DNA of 64,000 nt from Paenibacillus sp. E222 (GCF_013401555.1 NZ_CP058552.1:5332001-5396000); one strand, 5' to 3'. Shown: positions 24,063-33,099, counted from the first letter of the stretch. Numbers and translations: made by a program. Notes: a model not told the origin generated them from the sequence alone.

Positions 24063-25829
24063 TCACCCCAGATTAATCTTGCGGATCACTTCCAGTGGCA
24101 CTTTCGGTTTACGGTCTTCCGTTAACAGACCATTAATCTCCTGCTGCACATCGGTGACTTGTGTATAACAATAGCCCGAGATATAAGGAATGGCTTTAAT
24201 CGCTTCGGTGATGGAACGGAAACGTTCAATAAAGGCTTCAACCGAGTCCACCTGATTGCCATAACCCCAGCCTTTATCCGATTGGAAAGCAATACCACCG
24301 AATTCACTGATGATAATGGGTTGTCCTTTGTAGTGGTAACCTTCCGCAAAAGCAAACTTCCATCGATTGGAAGCCATCATGTTATTTACGATCAAGTCCT
24401 TATCCTGATACCGTTCCAGAAAAGCTTCTCCCGTCTCCACATAATCATGGATTGTCAAAATATCCGATACCGTATGCTCCCAACCGTCGTTGGTAATGAC
24501 CGGACGATACGGATCAATGGCTTTGGTCAGATGGTATATGGATTGCGTGAATTGCTGCTGCCTTACCTCGTGACCAATCGTCGGTATTCCCCACGATTCA
24601 TTAAATGGCACCCAGGTAATGATGCTTGGATGGTTGTATTGCTGGGGTACAATTTCAAGCCATTCTTTGGTGAATCTACTCACGGCCTCATCATTAAACT
24701 CGAAGGTAGCTGCCATCTCTGACCAGACCAACATCCCTTTCACATCACACCAATACAAAAAGCGTGGATCTTCCAGTTTCATATGTTTACGAATTCCGTT
24801 ATATCCCATCTCGGCAATTTTATCGATATCCTCAATCAGTGCTTCCACTGAAGGTGGGGTCAAATGGCTCTCCGTCCAATATCCCTGATCCAGAATCATT
24901 CTTTGATACAACGGAGCATTGTTCAGCAGAATTTGCCCATTTTCAATCGATATTTTCCGCATACCAAAATAGGAATGAACCCGATCGATTTCTTTCTCAT
25001 CTTCGTACATCACAAACTCGATATCGTACAGGTTCGGTGAGCCCGGTGACCATAACGACTGTTTCCACGGCCCGCCTGCTTCATGTTTCACACTGGCTTC
25101 CACGGTCATCCAAGGTCTGTCTGGAGACAGGCTGATGGTTTGCACATGCTGACCCTTCAGCTCAATCCGTGTCTCCAAACGCAAATTGTTCTTGCCTTCG
25201 ATCCCATTCAATTGAAAGTCCAAACGAATCATATGACGATCGATATCCGGTGTCATCTTGACTGCTTCAACCCTTGCTTCACTCACATGCTCCAGCCAAA
25301 CACTTTTCCATATTCCCGTACTTTGCACATAAAAACATTCAAAATTGTCATCCACCCAGCGTTGTTTCCCCCGAGGCTGCATCGCACTCTGACTGTCTTC
25401 TACTTCAAGCACAATGTTATTCTCCGAGCCGTAAGTGATATAAGGGGTAATGTCGAATGAAAACGCAGCGTACCCCCCTTCATGTTCACCAACAACCGTT
25501 CCGTTCACCCAACATTTTGCGCGATAATCCACTCCCTGAAAATGCAGAATGCTCCGCTTTCCTTTTGCTTCCTGGGGAATCTGAACACTTCTCCGGTACC
25601 AGACCAGAGGATGAAATGTCTCAATCCCGATACCGCTCGCTTGGGTCTCATACGTGAAGGGAACCTTGATTTTCGTCCCTGCCGGAAACTGTTTCTGGAC
25701 GTACCACTGCTCGCTTTCACCCGCCTGATTGTCATCAAAACTAAAATCCCATTCTCCATTCAAATCCACCCACTCATTGCGTACAAATTGCGGCCTTGGA
25801 TAATCCTTGTTGTAAAATTTAGTAGTCAT
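24063..25829 (-). CDS. GH2 family glycosidase (beta-galactosidase/beta-glucuronidase-like)
   Basis: The 588-aa enzyme has the GH2 N-terminal sugar-binding domain (WVDLNGEWDFSFDD, GVDYRAKCWVNGTVVGEHEG), a middle immunoglobulin-like domain and a TIM barrel. The acid/base is E411 (VPFNESWG) and the nucleophile E509 (IISEFGG). It is shorter than LacZ (about 1000 aa) and close to small GH2 enzymes. There is no signal peptide, so it cleaves imported oligosaccharides in the cytoplasm. Gene order (binding protein, two permeases, GH2, epimerase) supports this. GGAGAG precedes the ATG. Beta-galactosidase, beta-mannosidase or beta-glucuronidase activity cannot be separated by eye. Confidence 0.9.
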   Translation of the reverse strand: MTTKFYNKDYPRPQFVRNEWVDLNGEWDFSFDDNQAGESEQWYVQKQFPAGTKIKVPFTYETQASGIGIETFHPLVWYRRSVQIPQEAKGKRSILHFQGVDYRAKCWVNGTVVGEHEGGYAAFSFDITPYITYGSENNIVLEVEDSQSAMQPRGKQRWVDDNFECFYVQSTGIWKSVWLEHVSEARVEAVKMTPDIDRHMIRLDFQLNGIEGKNNLRLETRIELKGQHVQTISLSPDRPWMTVEASVKHEAGGPWKQSLWSPGSPNLYDIEFVMYEDEKEIDRVHSYFGMRKISIENGQILLNNAPLYQRMILDQGYWTESHLTPPSVEALIEDIDKIAEMGYNGIRKHMKLEDPRFLYWCDVKGMLVWSEMAATFEFNDEAVSRFTKEWLEIVPQQYNHPSIITWVPFNESWGIPTIGHEVRQQQFTQSIYHLTKAIDPYRPVITNDGWEHTVSDILTIHDYVETGEAFLERYQDKDLIVNNMMASNRWKFAFAEGYHYKGQPIIISEFGGIAFQSDKGWGYGNQVDSVEAFIERFRSITEAIKAIPYISGYCYTQVTDVQQEINGLLTEDRKPKVPLEVIRKINLG

Positions 25830-25879
25830 CTTGTTCTCTCCGATCTCCTCTGTATTTGGCTCATAGGCCTGAAAAAGTG

Positions 25880-26686
25880 TTAACCCTTAATACCGGACAT
25901 GCTGATACCTTTAACAATCTGTTTCTCAAAAATGATAAACAATATAATGATAGGAACAGAAGCCACTGCATTGATAACCATTGGTTTAACGTAATCTTCT
26001 GAATACTGACCCATTAGCGTTGGGATACCCATTGGCAGCGTAAACAGATTATCATCAGTTATGGAAAGGAATGGCCATAAGAAATTGTTCCACGAGCCGA
26101 TAAATGTCAGAATCGCCATGGATGCCATGGCCGGACGTGTCAAAGGCAGCATGATGCTGGTAAAGATTCGCCAAAAGCCTCCACCGTCAATTTGCACACT
26201 CTCCAGCAGATCATTCGGAACCCCATCGAAGAAGCTTTTGAGCACGATGACAGCCACTGGTGAAGCCAAAGCAGGAATGATCAATCCACTGTATGAGTTC
26301 AGCAAATGCAAATCCTTGGCTACTTGATAGAGTGGAATAATGGTTGCCTCTCCGGGGATAAGTAATCCACCAAGAATGAAAAAGAAAACAAATGTACGGA
26401 AACGAAACGGTACTTTGGACAGAGCAAATCCAGCCATCGCCGCGAAAATAACAGTTAATACGGTCACAACCACTGCGACAAACAAACTGTTAACCACCCA
26501 CTGCGACAGCTTTGTTGTTGTCAGAATTTCGTTATAGACAGCAAGTGAGTAAGGCGGTTTAAACCAGTCCAGGACCGTAATAATCTTCATGCCTTCTTCT
26601 TTAATGGAGACCATCAGCATCCACACTAGTGGGGCCGCAAACATAACCGCCATCAACGCAGAACCTGTGCGATATAACCATTTCAT
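25880..26686 (-). CDS. CUT1 sugar ABC transporter permease (MsmG/MalG type)
   Basis: The 268-aa permease has six predicted helices and the EAA loop LESVQIDGGGFWRIFTSIML followed by LPLTRPAMASM, the contact for the ATPase. It imports an oligosaccharide together with the upstream permease and the lipoprotein. Its ATG overlaps the stop of the upstream permease gene. No ATPase gene is present, as is common where one MsmX-type ATPase serves many transporters. Confidence 0.93.
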   Translation of the reverse strand: MKWLYRTGSALMAVMFAAPLVWMLMVSIKEEGMKIITVLDWFKPPYSLAVYNEILTTTKLSQWVVNSLFVAVVVTVLTVIFAAMAGFALSKVPFRFRTFVFFFILGGLLIPGEATIIPLYQVAKDLHLLNSYSGLIIPALASPVAVIVLKSFFDGVPNDLLESVQIDGGGFWRIFTSIMLPLTRPAMASMAILTFIGSWNNFLWPFLSITDDNLFTLPMGIPTLMGQYSEDYVKPMVINAVASVPIIILFIIFEKQIVKGISMSGIKG

Positions 26687-27576
26687 CAGTATTCCGCCCC
26701 TTTCCGGTTAGTCATCCAGTATTGCAGCGCCGACAGCACCAGCAGGATTACGAATAAAATATAGGACATCGTTGCGGCATAACCCAGGTTATTGTTCTTG
26801 AATCCGGTTTGATAGATCAGCTGAATAATTGGACGTGTCTGATCCAGCGGTCCCCCGCCAGTAATAACATAAATTTGCATAAAGACCTTGTATGAAGCGA
26901 TAATTTGCAACATGGTAATGGTTTTGGTCAGTGGCGTCAGATAAGGAAGCGTAATCCTCCAAAATATTTGTGTATCACTTGCACCATCCAACCTTGCTGC
27001 TTCATAAATTTCATCCGGTATTTCCTGCATGGCGGAAAGATACAAAATAAAGTTAAATCCAACTGTCCACCACAAGGTAATTACGGTAATAACGACCCAG
27101 GCGAGTCCGGTCTCCGTCAGCCAGAAAATTTCGGCATTTTGAGGCAATAATCTGACAAGGTGCAGGACGGAATTGACAAACCCGGTATAAGGCTGAAATA
27201 CGAATAAACCCAGATAAGCTGCGACGGCGACGGAGAGTACGCTTGGTATAAAGAAGATGATCCGGTAGAACTTTTGCAATGACGATTTTCGGTTGGCGAT
27301 CAAGGCCAGCAAAATCGCGAGTATAATCATGGTCGGTGTACTCAAGAAAACAAAGAAGGTTGAATGCCAGATCGCTTCCCAAACCTCTCTGTCCTGAAAC
27401 ACTTTTCGGAAGTTATCCAGGCCAATAAAATCCATTTTCTTGATCAGCGTCCATTTGTAGAAGGTCATCTCCACACCTTTAATCATGGGCCAGATCGTAA
27501 ATAAACCATAAATAATTAAGAATGGAAGCAGAAATACCAGTGCCTGCATATCCGCCCTCATTTTTTTGATCTTCAT
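26686..27576 (-). CDS. CUT1 sugar ABC transporter permease (MsmF/MalF type)
   Basis: The 296-aa permease has six helices and the EAA loop YEAARLDGASDTQIFWRITL followed by PYLTPLT. It is the first permease of the pair. The ATG at 27576 was chosen for GGGGAG six bases upstream; an in-frame start at 27600 lacks a site. It follows the binding-protein gene by about 90 bases and is coupled to the next permease by a TGATG overlap. Confidence 0.92.
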   Translation of the reverse strand: MKIKKMRADMQALVFLLPFLIIYGLFTIWPMIKGVEMTFYKWTLIKKMDFIGLDNFRKVFQDREVWEAIWHSTFFVFLSTPTMIILAILLALIANRKSSLQKFYRIIFFIPSVLSVAVAAYLGLFVFQPYTGFVNSVLHLVRLLPQNAEIFWLTETGLAWVVITVITLWWTVGFNFILYLSAMQEIPDEIYEAARLDGASDTQIFWRITLPYLTPLTKTITMLQIIASYKVFMQIYVITGGGPLDQTRPIIQLIYQTGFKNNNLGYAATMSYILFVILLVLSALQYWMTNRKGAEY

Positions 27577-27663
27577 ATGCGTCTCCCCTTTGATTGGCAC
27601 GCAAGCCAGCGATTTCTTATCTAGAGATGGTGAATGCGCAGGCTTGCGTGACCCGTCTTCCTT

Positions 27664-28956
27664 CTATTCACTCACTATTTTCTGAATGGCTGTCTCCATG
27701 TTGTTCATGGCATCTGCCGGGGTCATCTTGTTCGCCCATACTTCATTCAAAAATTTAAAGGCAGCTTCATCGCGGATTTGTGCATTTTTGGTGGAATGTT
27801 TGCTGAATTTAACTACACTTGCTACTTCGGAATAATCACTGCGGTATGGCAGATCCTTGAATTCCTGTTTTTCCAGCACGGATGGCTTGGATGGAATATG
27901 TCCGGCTTTCGCCCAGACCTGACCATTGTCAGCAACCCAGTCAGCAAAAGTCATCGCGGCTTTTCGCTTAGCCGGGTCCTCATCCTTCGTCAGTGGCAAA
28001 ACAATGGTGTGGGAATCTCCCCATGTTGCTTCCTGATCGTAGAATTTCGGAATTGGCATAGCTCCAAACTCAAGTCCTTTGGTGGATTCCCATGTTCCTG
28101 TCGTCCAAACCCCTGTCATGATAATAGCGGCTGTTCCACTTTGAAAGTTTTTATAGAAGTCCGGATCATTTTTCTTGATATAACCTTCGGTGTAGAGCTT
28201 CTGAATATAGTCAGCGGCTTTGATGCCTTTCTCCTTATCAATAGCTGCGGACTTCAGATCATCCGACACCACGTCGTTACCACCCAACTGGGAGTACAGC
28301 GACCACCACAAGCGGTAAGGGTCATCATTATTATTGGATAATGCAAACGGGGTCGTTTGGGCAGGCAGCTTCTCTTTTAAAGTTTGAAGGAAACTCACAA
28401 ACCCGTCAGCAGATTGCTCCAGGATCGGTTTTCCGTCTTCACCAAGCAAGCCTGCATCTTTTAGCAGTTTTTTGTTGTAGAACATGATAAAGGGATGTGT
28501 GTCAATGGGGACAGCATAATGTTGACCTTCTACAGTAACCGCATCCAAAAGATTCTGGTTATAGGTGCTCCAGTCCACACCTGCATCTGTAGCCGGAGTA
28601 TCAAGCTCTGTGACAACCCCTTGATTGATCAGATCGGGCAGTCTGGAGGAATGGGAAATCCCGATGTCCGGTCCATTACCGTTACCAACAGCAGTAATGA
28701 GCTTCGTATAGTACTCGCCCCAGGCCAATTTGGTATTCTTCACTTCAATGTCTGGATGGGTTTTGTTAAACTCATCGACCAATGTCTGCATGTTTGCGCC
28801 ATCACCACCATCGAACAATGTCCAGAAGGACAATGTCACTTTTCCATCACCAGATCCACTCTCACCCGCTTCATTACTGCCTCCGCTACATGCACTCAAA
28901 ACGGTTGAGAATGAGAGCAATAATGTCAGTGCTAACCTGCCGATCTTCTTTTTCAT
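27664..28956 (-). CDS. Sugar-binding lipoprotein of the CUT1 transporter
   Basis: The 430-aa extracellular solute-binding protein (family 1) has a lipoprotein signal (FSTVLSACSGGSNEAG), so it is lipid-anchored outside the membrane. It shows the family segment VTLSFWTLFDGGDGANMQTL and a tryptophan-rich C-terminal region. It delivers a glycan fragment to the two permeases encoded next. The gene has a consensus promoter with an overlapping cre-like site and an inverted repeat near the transcription start. Confidence 0.93.
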   Translation of the reverse strand: MKKKIGRLALTLLLSFSTVLSACSGGSNEAGESGSGDGKVTLSFWTLFDGGDGANMQTLVDEFNKTHPDIEVKNTKLAWGEYYTKLITAVGNGNGPDIGISHSSRLPDLINQGVVTELDTPATDAGVDWSTYNQNLLDAVTVEGQHYAVPIDTHPFIMFYNKKLLKDAGLLGEDGKPILEQSADGFVSFLQTLKEKLPAQTTPFALSNNNDDPYRLWWSLYSQLGGNDVVSDDLKSAAIDKEKGIKAADYIQKLYTEGYIKKNDPDFYKNFQSGTAAIIMTGVWTTGTWESTKGLEFGAMPIPKFYDQEATWGDSHTIVLPLTKDEDPAKRKAAMTFADWVADNGQVWAKAGHIPSKPSVLEKQEFKDLPYRSDYSEVASVVKFSKHSTKNAQIRDEAAFKFLNEVWANKMTPADAMNNMETAIQKIVSE

Positions 28957-28982
28957 GCGAGTATCCCCTTTACTCTAATTTG

Positions 28983-29028
28983 TAGATACAAACGATATAA
29001 TTGTTTTATTACATTATTACTGTATCTA
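28983..29028 (-). promoter_or_regulatory. Inverted repeat at the start region of the sugar operon (possible operator)
   Basis: TAGATACA (28983-28990) and TGTATCTA (29021-29028) form perfect 8-bp arms 30 bases apart, just downstream of the -10 box. It may be the operator of the adjacent ArsR-type regulator or a 5' leader hairpin. Confidence 0.45.
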
Positions 29029-29034
29029 TAGGGG

Positions 29035-29071
29035 ATTATATAAGGCTAACCACCTCTTGTCAACGCTTTCA
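29035..29071 (-). promoter_or_regulatory. Promoter of the sugar operon with overlapping cre-like site
   Basis: Minus strand: -35 TTGACA (29058-29063), 17-base spacer, -10 TATAAT (29035-29040). TGAAAGCGTTGACA (29058-29071) overlaps the -35 and matches the CcpA cre consensus TGWAARCGYTWNCW at 13 of 14 positions, suggesting catabolite repression. Confidence 0.75.
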
Positions 29072-29100
29072 AACATATTTAATGTAATTATTAAATAAAA

Positions 29101-29139
29101 AAAGACCTTAGTTACATAATATCTGCAACCAAGGTCTTT
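29101..29139. terminator. Terminator after the ArsR-type gene
   Basis: AAAGACCTT...GTT pairs with AAC...AAGGTCTTT with one mismatch. T tracts occur on both strands. Confidence 0.7.
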
Positions 29140-29154
29140 CTTCCTCATCTCATT

Positions 29155-30084
29155 CTAATGAATGGCATAATGTACAGTCATCTTGATATTTTGGTCATAA
29201 TCTCCAAATTGTCGTCCAAAGAGATTTATGCCTCCTTGATGAACCGCATCCGGCTTGATACCGATTCGCACCCTTAACTTATGGCTGTTTTGAAGGTTAA
29301 GCTGAGCCAGATCAACTGCTGAAATTTTCTCCATATCCAGCGTCGTCTTGTTTTTGTCCACTCGCCATGTCTTTAATAAACCATACTGTGTTGACCATTC
29401 AAACCACCACGCCGGGTTGAGCTTTCCACGCCGATCTCCAAAGTCACCAGGACATGTCCACATGCCAATTTCCACACCGTTAATCCATACAGAGATATCG
29501 GAAGGCCAATTATGATCATAGTTTGGCGCTTCAGAACATATTTCCATAGACAGTTCCAGCGATTCGATTACCGCTTCTGCCGGAATCTCCAGCGGCATCA
29601 AATATTCGACATATCCCTTTCGAAACCACATAATCTGCGCTCCGACATGCTTCGGATGATAAAAGCTTGCAGGTTCATCCTCTCGAATGATCATGCCCTC
29701 GCCATTCGCCATACCGCAAGTGGGTGACACTTCACAATCACTATAATGACCGATAGGCATATCCACTTCGTACACCTGGATGTCGCCTTTGGGAATTGCT
29801 TTCTCCAGATTAAGAGCAATATGAATATCATCGTAATTGCGGCTGCATACTTTCATCGCCCCGCGAGAGGCAGGCAGCAGTTCCGTATTAATCAGCCTTG
29901 CAGCTTCCAAAACCTTGATGTTGCTGGCTACCGTGGATACAGGAAGTTTGAGAGCTTCCGCGATTTCAACGATATTCAGGTTTTGGGAGATCAGTAGTCG
30001 GAGAATATCCACTCTGGATCGAGTCGATAACGCATGCGTGACCGTGACCAGCTCATCTGGATTATCAAAACTCAACTCAAGCAT
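29155..30084 (-). CDS. ArsR-type regulator with large C-terminal beta-rich domain
   Basis: The 309-aa protein has an N-terminal winged helix of ArsR type (ALSTRSRVDILRLLISQNLN, IVEIAEALKLPVSTVASNIK). The remaining 210 residues are rich in beta strands and aromatic residues (WPSDISVWINGVEIGMWTCP, NPAWWFEWSTQYGLLKTWRV) and look like a jelly-roll or galactose-binding-like fold. Classic ArsR metal sensors are only about 100 aa. No clear metal-binding Cys cluster is seen. The position just before the sugar operon suggests that it senses a sugar and controls that operon. AGGTGG lies six bases before the ATG. Confidence 0.78.
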   Translation of the reverse strand: MLELSFDNPDELVTVTHALSTRSRVDILRLLISQNLNIVEIAEALKLPVSTVASNIKVLEAARLINTELLPASRGAMKVCSRNYDDIHIALNLEKAIPKGDIQVYEVDMPIGHYSDCEVSPTCGMANGEGMIIREDEPASFYHPKHVGAQIMWFRKGYVEYLMPLEIPAEAVIESLELSMEICSEAPNYDHNWPSDISVWINGVEIGMWTCPGDFGDRRGKLNPAWWFEWSTQYGLLKTWRVDKNKTTLDMEKISAVDLAQLNLQNSHKLRVRIGIKPDAVHQGGINLFGRQFGDYDQNIKMTVHYAIH

Positions 30085-30323
30085 TCGTTCACCACCTCTT
30101 ATGTATTATGGAACAGGAAATATAAACGTAAAGTTCAATTCAGTCGATAATATTGTAACAAAACATTTATTTTGTATCAAATTACTTTTCACTTCATCAT
30201 TCTTCTTCGTTTTTCATACAATTCCCCGTTAATGTGCGATGATCGATCTGACATAAGATCAAAATCAAACCGCTTTATTTCTGGAGTGTTGCCTATCGTT
30301 ATGTAACTTATAGCTAACACAAG
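30085..30323. other. Intergenic region, no gene seen
   Basis: AT-rich gap holding the promoter of the ArsR-type gene (a possible TTTACG / CATAAT pair with 16-base spacer on the minus strand, about 30113-30140). No credible ORF. Confidence 0.35.
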
Positions 30324-30350
30324 AAATCCGCCAAACATGGCGGATTTTTT
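30324..30350. terminator. Terminator downstream of the P450 gene
   Basis: AAATCCGCC-AAACAT-GGCGGATTT followed by more Ts on the plus strand and a weaker T tract on the minus strand. It lies about 50 bases past the P450 stop. Confidence 0.7.
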
Positions 30351-30401
30351 GGGTATATATTTTTCTTCTTACAAATAGAAGCTTATCTCTAACTCTTGCT
30401 G

Positions 30402-31664
30402 CTAAAATGCGACAGGCAAGGCAGCCAAGCTCTGTGAACTTAGCGCCAAATGCCACTCAATGTTTTCCCGAGGAATATTAAGTCGCAGATTAGGCATGCG
30501 TTTTAACAAGGTTGTAAAGGCGATATCTCCCTCCACACGAGCAAGTGGAGCTCCCAAGCAAGAATGAATGCCATGACCAAAAGCCAGATGACGATGAATA
30601 TGACGGGCAACATCCAGATCCTCTGACTGTTCAAATTGAAGTTCATCCCGATTGGCTGATTTCAGCACGGGGATGACCATATCTCCCTTTTTGATCTGTT
30701 GCCCTGCCAGCTCTATATCCTCAGTCGCAAAACGAGGTCCGGCAATGGTTGCAGGCCCGTTAAACCGCAGCAATTCCTCTACAGCAGAAGGTGCCAGACT
30801 AAGATCAGCCTTGAGCTTCTCCAATTGTTCAGGATGATCCAATAACATTATTGCACCCGTAGCAATCAGATTGGATGTCGTCTCGTGCCCAGCAAAGATC
30901 AATAATGTAATCATGGATAACAGTTCCGGTTCACTGAGTCGATCGCCCTCTTCTTCTATAGCAATCAATTGGCTGATCAAATCATCTGCAGGATGTTTGC
31001 GTTTCTCAGCTACCAGCTGTGCGGTATAGTCACCGAAAGCTCGGAGGTGTTCCTCCACTCCCGGTTCACGCACTCCGAGACCCAGACCATGTGCAATTGC
31101 GGAGGACCAGGTCTGGATCTGCGGGCGATCTGCTTTAGGCACTCCCAGCATATCGGATATCACATGAATCGGTAAGGGATAGGCGTAATCCTTGACCAAG
31201 TCCATCTCGCCCTGGGCTTGAACCTGATCCAATAATTCATCAGCGATCTGCTGTACACGTGGACGAAGACTTTCCATGTATTTTGGGGTAAAGGCTTTGG
31301 AGACCAGTCGGCGTAATCTCCGATGATCAGGATCATCTACAGACAGCATCGATTTTCCGGTAAAGAACGTTGGAGGAGCATCTGGATCTATGTTTTCCAC
31401 ATAGGCTTTCAGGATATTCTCATTGCCGTCAATGGAGAGTGGGTCTACTGTGAAGTGGGCATGATCTTTGAGTACCTGTGACGCTTCTTCCATTCGTGTG
31501 ACCAACCACTGCCCGCGATCTGTACCACCCATTGGCAAGGATACTGGAATAACAGGACCTGTTTCACGCAATTGCTTGATCAGTGAAAACGGGTTTTCAC
31601 CACTATCCCCACTAAACAGGCTCAGTGCTGCTTTTTGTGAAACATTAAGATCTAACTCACTCAT
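30402..31664 (-). CDS. Cytochrome P450 (bacterial class, CYP107-like)
   Basis: The 420-aa P450 has the I-helix oxygen-binding motif AGHETTS (about 258-264), the ExxR pair in EELLR and the heme loop FGHGIHSCLGAPLAR with ligand C369. There is no membrane anchor. Such enzymes hydroxylate or couple secondary metabolites or xenobiotics using ferredoxin or flavodoxin as electron donor; no donor gene is adjacent. The ATG at 31664 follows AAGGG by nine bases. It lies 36 bases after an isochorismatase-fold gene on the same strand, in an operon divergent from a TetR gene. Confidence 0.93.
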   Translation of the reverse strand: MSELDLNVSQKAALSLFSGDSGENPFSLIKQLRETGPVIPVSLPMGGTDRGQWLVTRMEEASQVLKDHAHFTVDPLSIDGNENILKAYVENIDPDAPPTFFTGKSMLSVDDPDHRRLRRLVSKAFTPKYMESLRPRVQQIADELLDQVQAQGEMDLVKDYAYPLPIHVISDMLGVPKADRPQIQTWSSAIAHGLGLGVREPGVEEHLRAFGDYTAQLVAEKRKHPADDLISQLIAIEEEGDRLSEPELLSMITLLIFAGHETTSNLIATGAIMLLDHPEQLEKLKADLSLAPSAVEELLRFNGPATIAGPRFATEDIELAGQQIKKGDMVIPVLKSANRDELQFEQSEDLDVARHIHRHLAFGHGIHSCLGAPLARVEGDIAFTTLLKRMPNLRLNIPRENIEWHLALSSQSLAALPVAF

Positions 31665-31699
31665 AATTACCATCCCTTCGCTTCGACCATTTTATTGGT

Positions 31700-32281
31700 T
31701 TACATTAATGCATTGATCCAATCATCTACAGCCAGCACATCAGCTTGTTGGGGGAATACGCTCTCTACAAGAACTCGATGAACTTCAGGGTCCCTATCCA
31801 GACAAGCATCAGAAAGTACAGTCAGCGCGTAATCCTTATCCGCCGCCTCACACAAGGTAGACAGCACTACTCCACTTGTTGCGATACCGCTAAGAATAAG
31901 TGTATGAATGCCATGGGATTGAAGAAGGGTTTCCAGGTTGCTCCCTGAGAATCCACTGACGCGGAACTTGTCCACCACGAGCTCTCCTGGAAGCGGCTGT
32001 ACCGATTCGTGAAGGTCCATTGCCACTTTCATCGCCGGATTAGCTTCGTTTCCACCATCGCGGCTTGACTTTTTTCCAAACAACTTGTTACGCTCACTGA
32101 TTGGAGGGGAATCCTGGCGATGACCAACCTTCACAAAAATCACGGGTACGTTATGTCTACGGGCTGCTTCTACCGCTTTCTGAAACGGGAGCAGTTCATC
32201 CTCGTGCTTCGCATATTGCGATACAATGATGTTCTGCATATCCATGACTAGAAGTGCAGCTTGGTTATGATGACTCTCCAT
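31700..32281 (-). CDS. Isochorismatase-fold cysteine hydrolase-like protein
   Basis: The 193-aa protein has AALLVMDMQNIIV with the catalytic-type Asp, VVDKFRVSGF with the Lys, and ILSGIATSGVVLSTLCEAAD. At the nucleophile position (ATS-G-VV) there is Gly rather than Cys, as in isochorismatases and in many uncharacterised members, so amidase chemistry by Cys is unlikely. It may hydrolyse an enol ether or act on another small molecule. The ATG at 32281 was preferred over the upstream in-frame GTG, which overlaps the ribosome binding site. First gene of the operon, followed by the P450. Confidence 0.85.
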   Translation of the reverse strand: MESHHNQAALLVMDMQNIIVSQYAKHEDELLPFQKAVEAARRHNVPVIFVKVGHRQDSPPISERNKLFGKKSSRDGGNEANPAMKVAMDLHESVQPLPGELVVDKFRVSGFSGSNLETLLQSHGIHTLILSGIATSGVVLSTLCEAADKDYALTVLSDACLDRDPEVHRVLVESVFPQQADVLAVDDWINALM

Positions 32282-32318
32282 GGGTTGCACATCCCTCTCA
32301 TTTTGTTTAAAATCAAGA

Positions 32319-32376
32319 GGAGAACTCTCCGCTTAACCTCTTCTTGATATTAAACGGAGGGTTCTCCCCTTGTCAA
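32319..32376 (-). promoter_or_regulatory. P450-operon promoter and twin palindromic operators
   Basis: Minus strand: -35 TTGACA (32371-32376), 17-base spacer, -10 TTAATA (32348-32353). The spacer contains GGAGGGTTCTCC (32356-32367), and a second copy GGAGAACTCTCC (32319-32330) lies 37 bp away, centre to centre, in inverted orientation. Both are near palindromes. They are probably bound by the divergently encoded TetR protein, which would then control both directions. Confidence 0.7.
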
Positions 32377-32410
32377 ATTTTAGACGTTGAAGGATAGGAA
32401 GTGACAGACA

Positions 32411-33007
32411 GTGGATAGAACCAATACAGCCTCTCGCTCGGAACGACGGGATGCCGCCGAAAATCGCCAACGTATTTTGGATGTAGCTAGCAAACTATTC
32501 GAGCTGCACGGCGTCGAGCGGGTCAGCATGAACCAGATCGCTTCCGCAGCGCAGATTGGAGCGGGTACCTTATACCGACGATACCGCAATAAAAGTGAGT
32601 TATGTATGGACTTGATCAAAGATAACGCAGCGCTGTTCTTCGATGATGTGGAGATATATTTGCAGGAGAACGCACAGCATCCACCATCTGAGCGATTGCG
32701 GGGTCTGCTGACGTTATTTATCCAGTTTAGAGAGAAAAATGCGGAGCTGCTCTCGGGTATCGAGAATGCAGTATATCAAGGATCAGAGTCCAGAACCTCA
32801 AGTCCTCTTTATGACCAATTGCATCAACAGCTATTCGGATTATTCGAAGAGATGGCAACAGGGAATGACGAATCGCAAGCCATCAGTTTGTTCAAAACGG
32901 ACATGCTCCTGACCGCCATGAGTAATGATTCATATCTGTTTCAAAAAAACGTGCGCGGCAACTCTCCCGACCGCATTGTGGAGCAGCTCTGTTTGACGTT
33001 TCTTTAA
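32411..33007 (+). CDS. TetR-family transcriptional regulator
   Basis: The 198-aa repressor has the N-terminal helix-turn-helix RVSMNQIASAAQIGAGTLYR followed by RYRNKSELCMDL, and an all-helical ligand domain. It starts with GTG at 32411 after AGGAAG. It is transcribed away from the isochorismatase/P450 operon, with two palindromic operators in between, so it very likely represses that operon and itself until a ligand, perhaps the P450 substrate, is present. Confidence 0.9.
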   Translation: MDRTNTASRSERRDAAENRQRILDVASKLFELHGVERVSMNQIASAAQIGAGTLYRRYRNKSELCMDLIKDNAALFFDDVEIYLQENAQHPPSERLRGLLTLFIQFREKNAELLSGIENAVYQGSESRTSSPLYDQLHQQLFGLFEEMATGNDESQAISLFKTDMLLTAMSNDSYLFQKNVRGNSPDRIVEQLCLTFL

Positions 33008-33030
33008 CGTATATGGATATATAAAATGCA

Positions 33031-33077
33031 AAAAGCCTAATTCAATGTCGGCAATCTGCCGCTAGAACTAGGCTTTT
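33031..33077. terminator. Bidirectional terminator
   Basis: AAAAGCCTA...TTC pairs with GAAC-TAGGCTTTT, with an inner CGGCA-ATC-TGCCG stem. It is shared by the convergent TetR and GNAT genes. Confidence 0.8.
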
Positions 33078-33099
33078 GGTGCATCATGAGGTGTGAATA

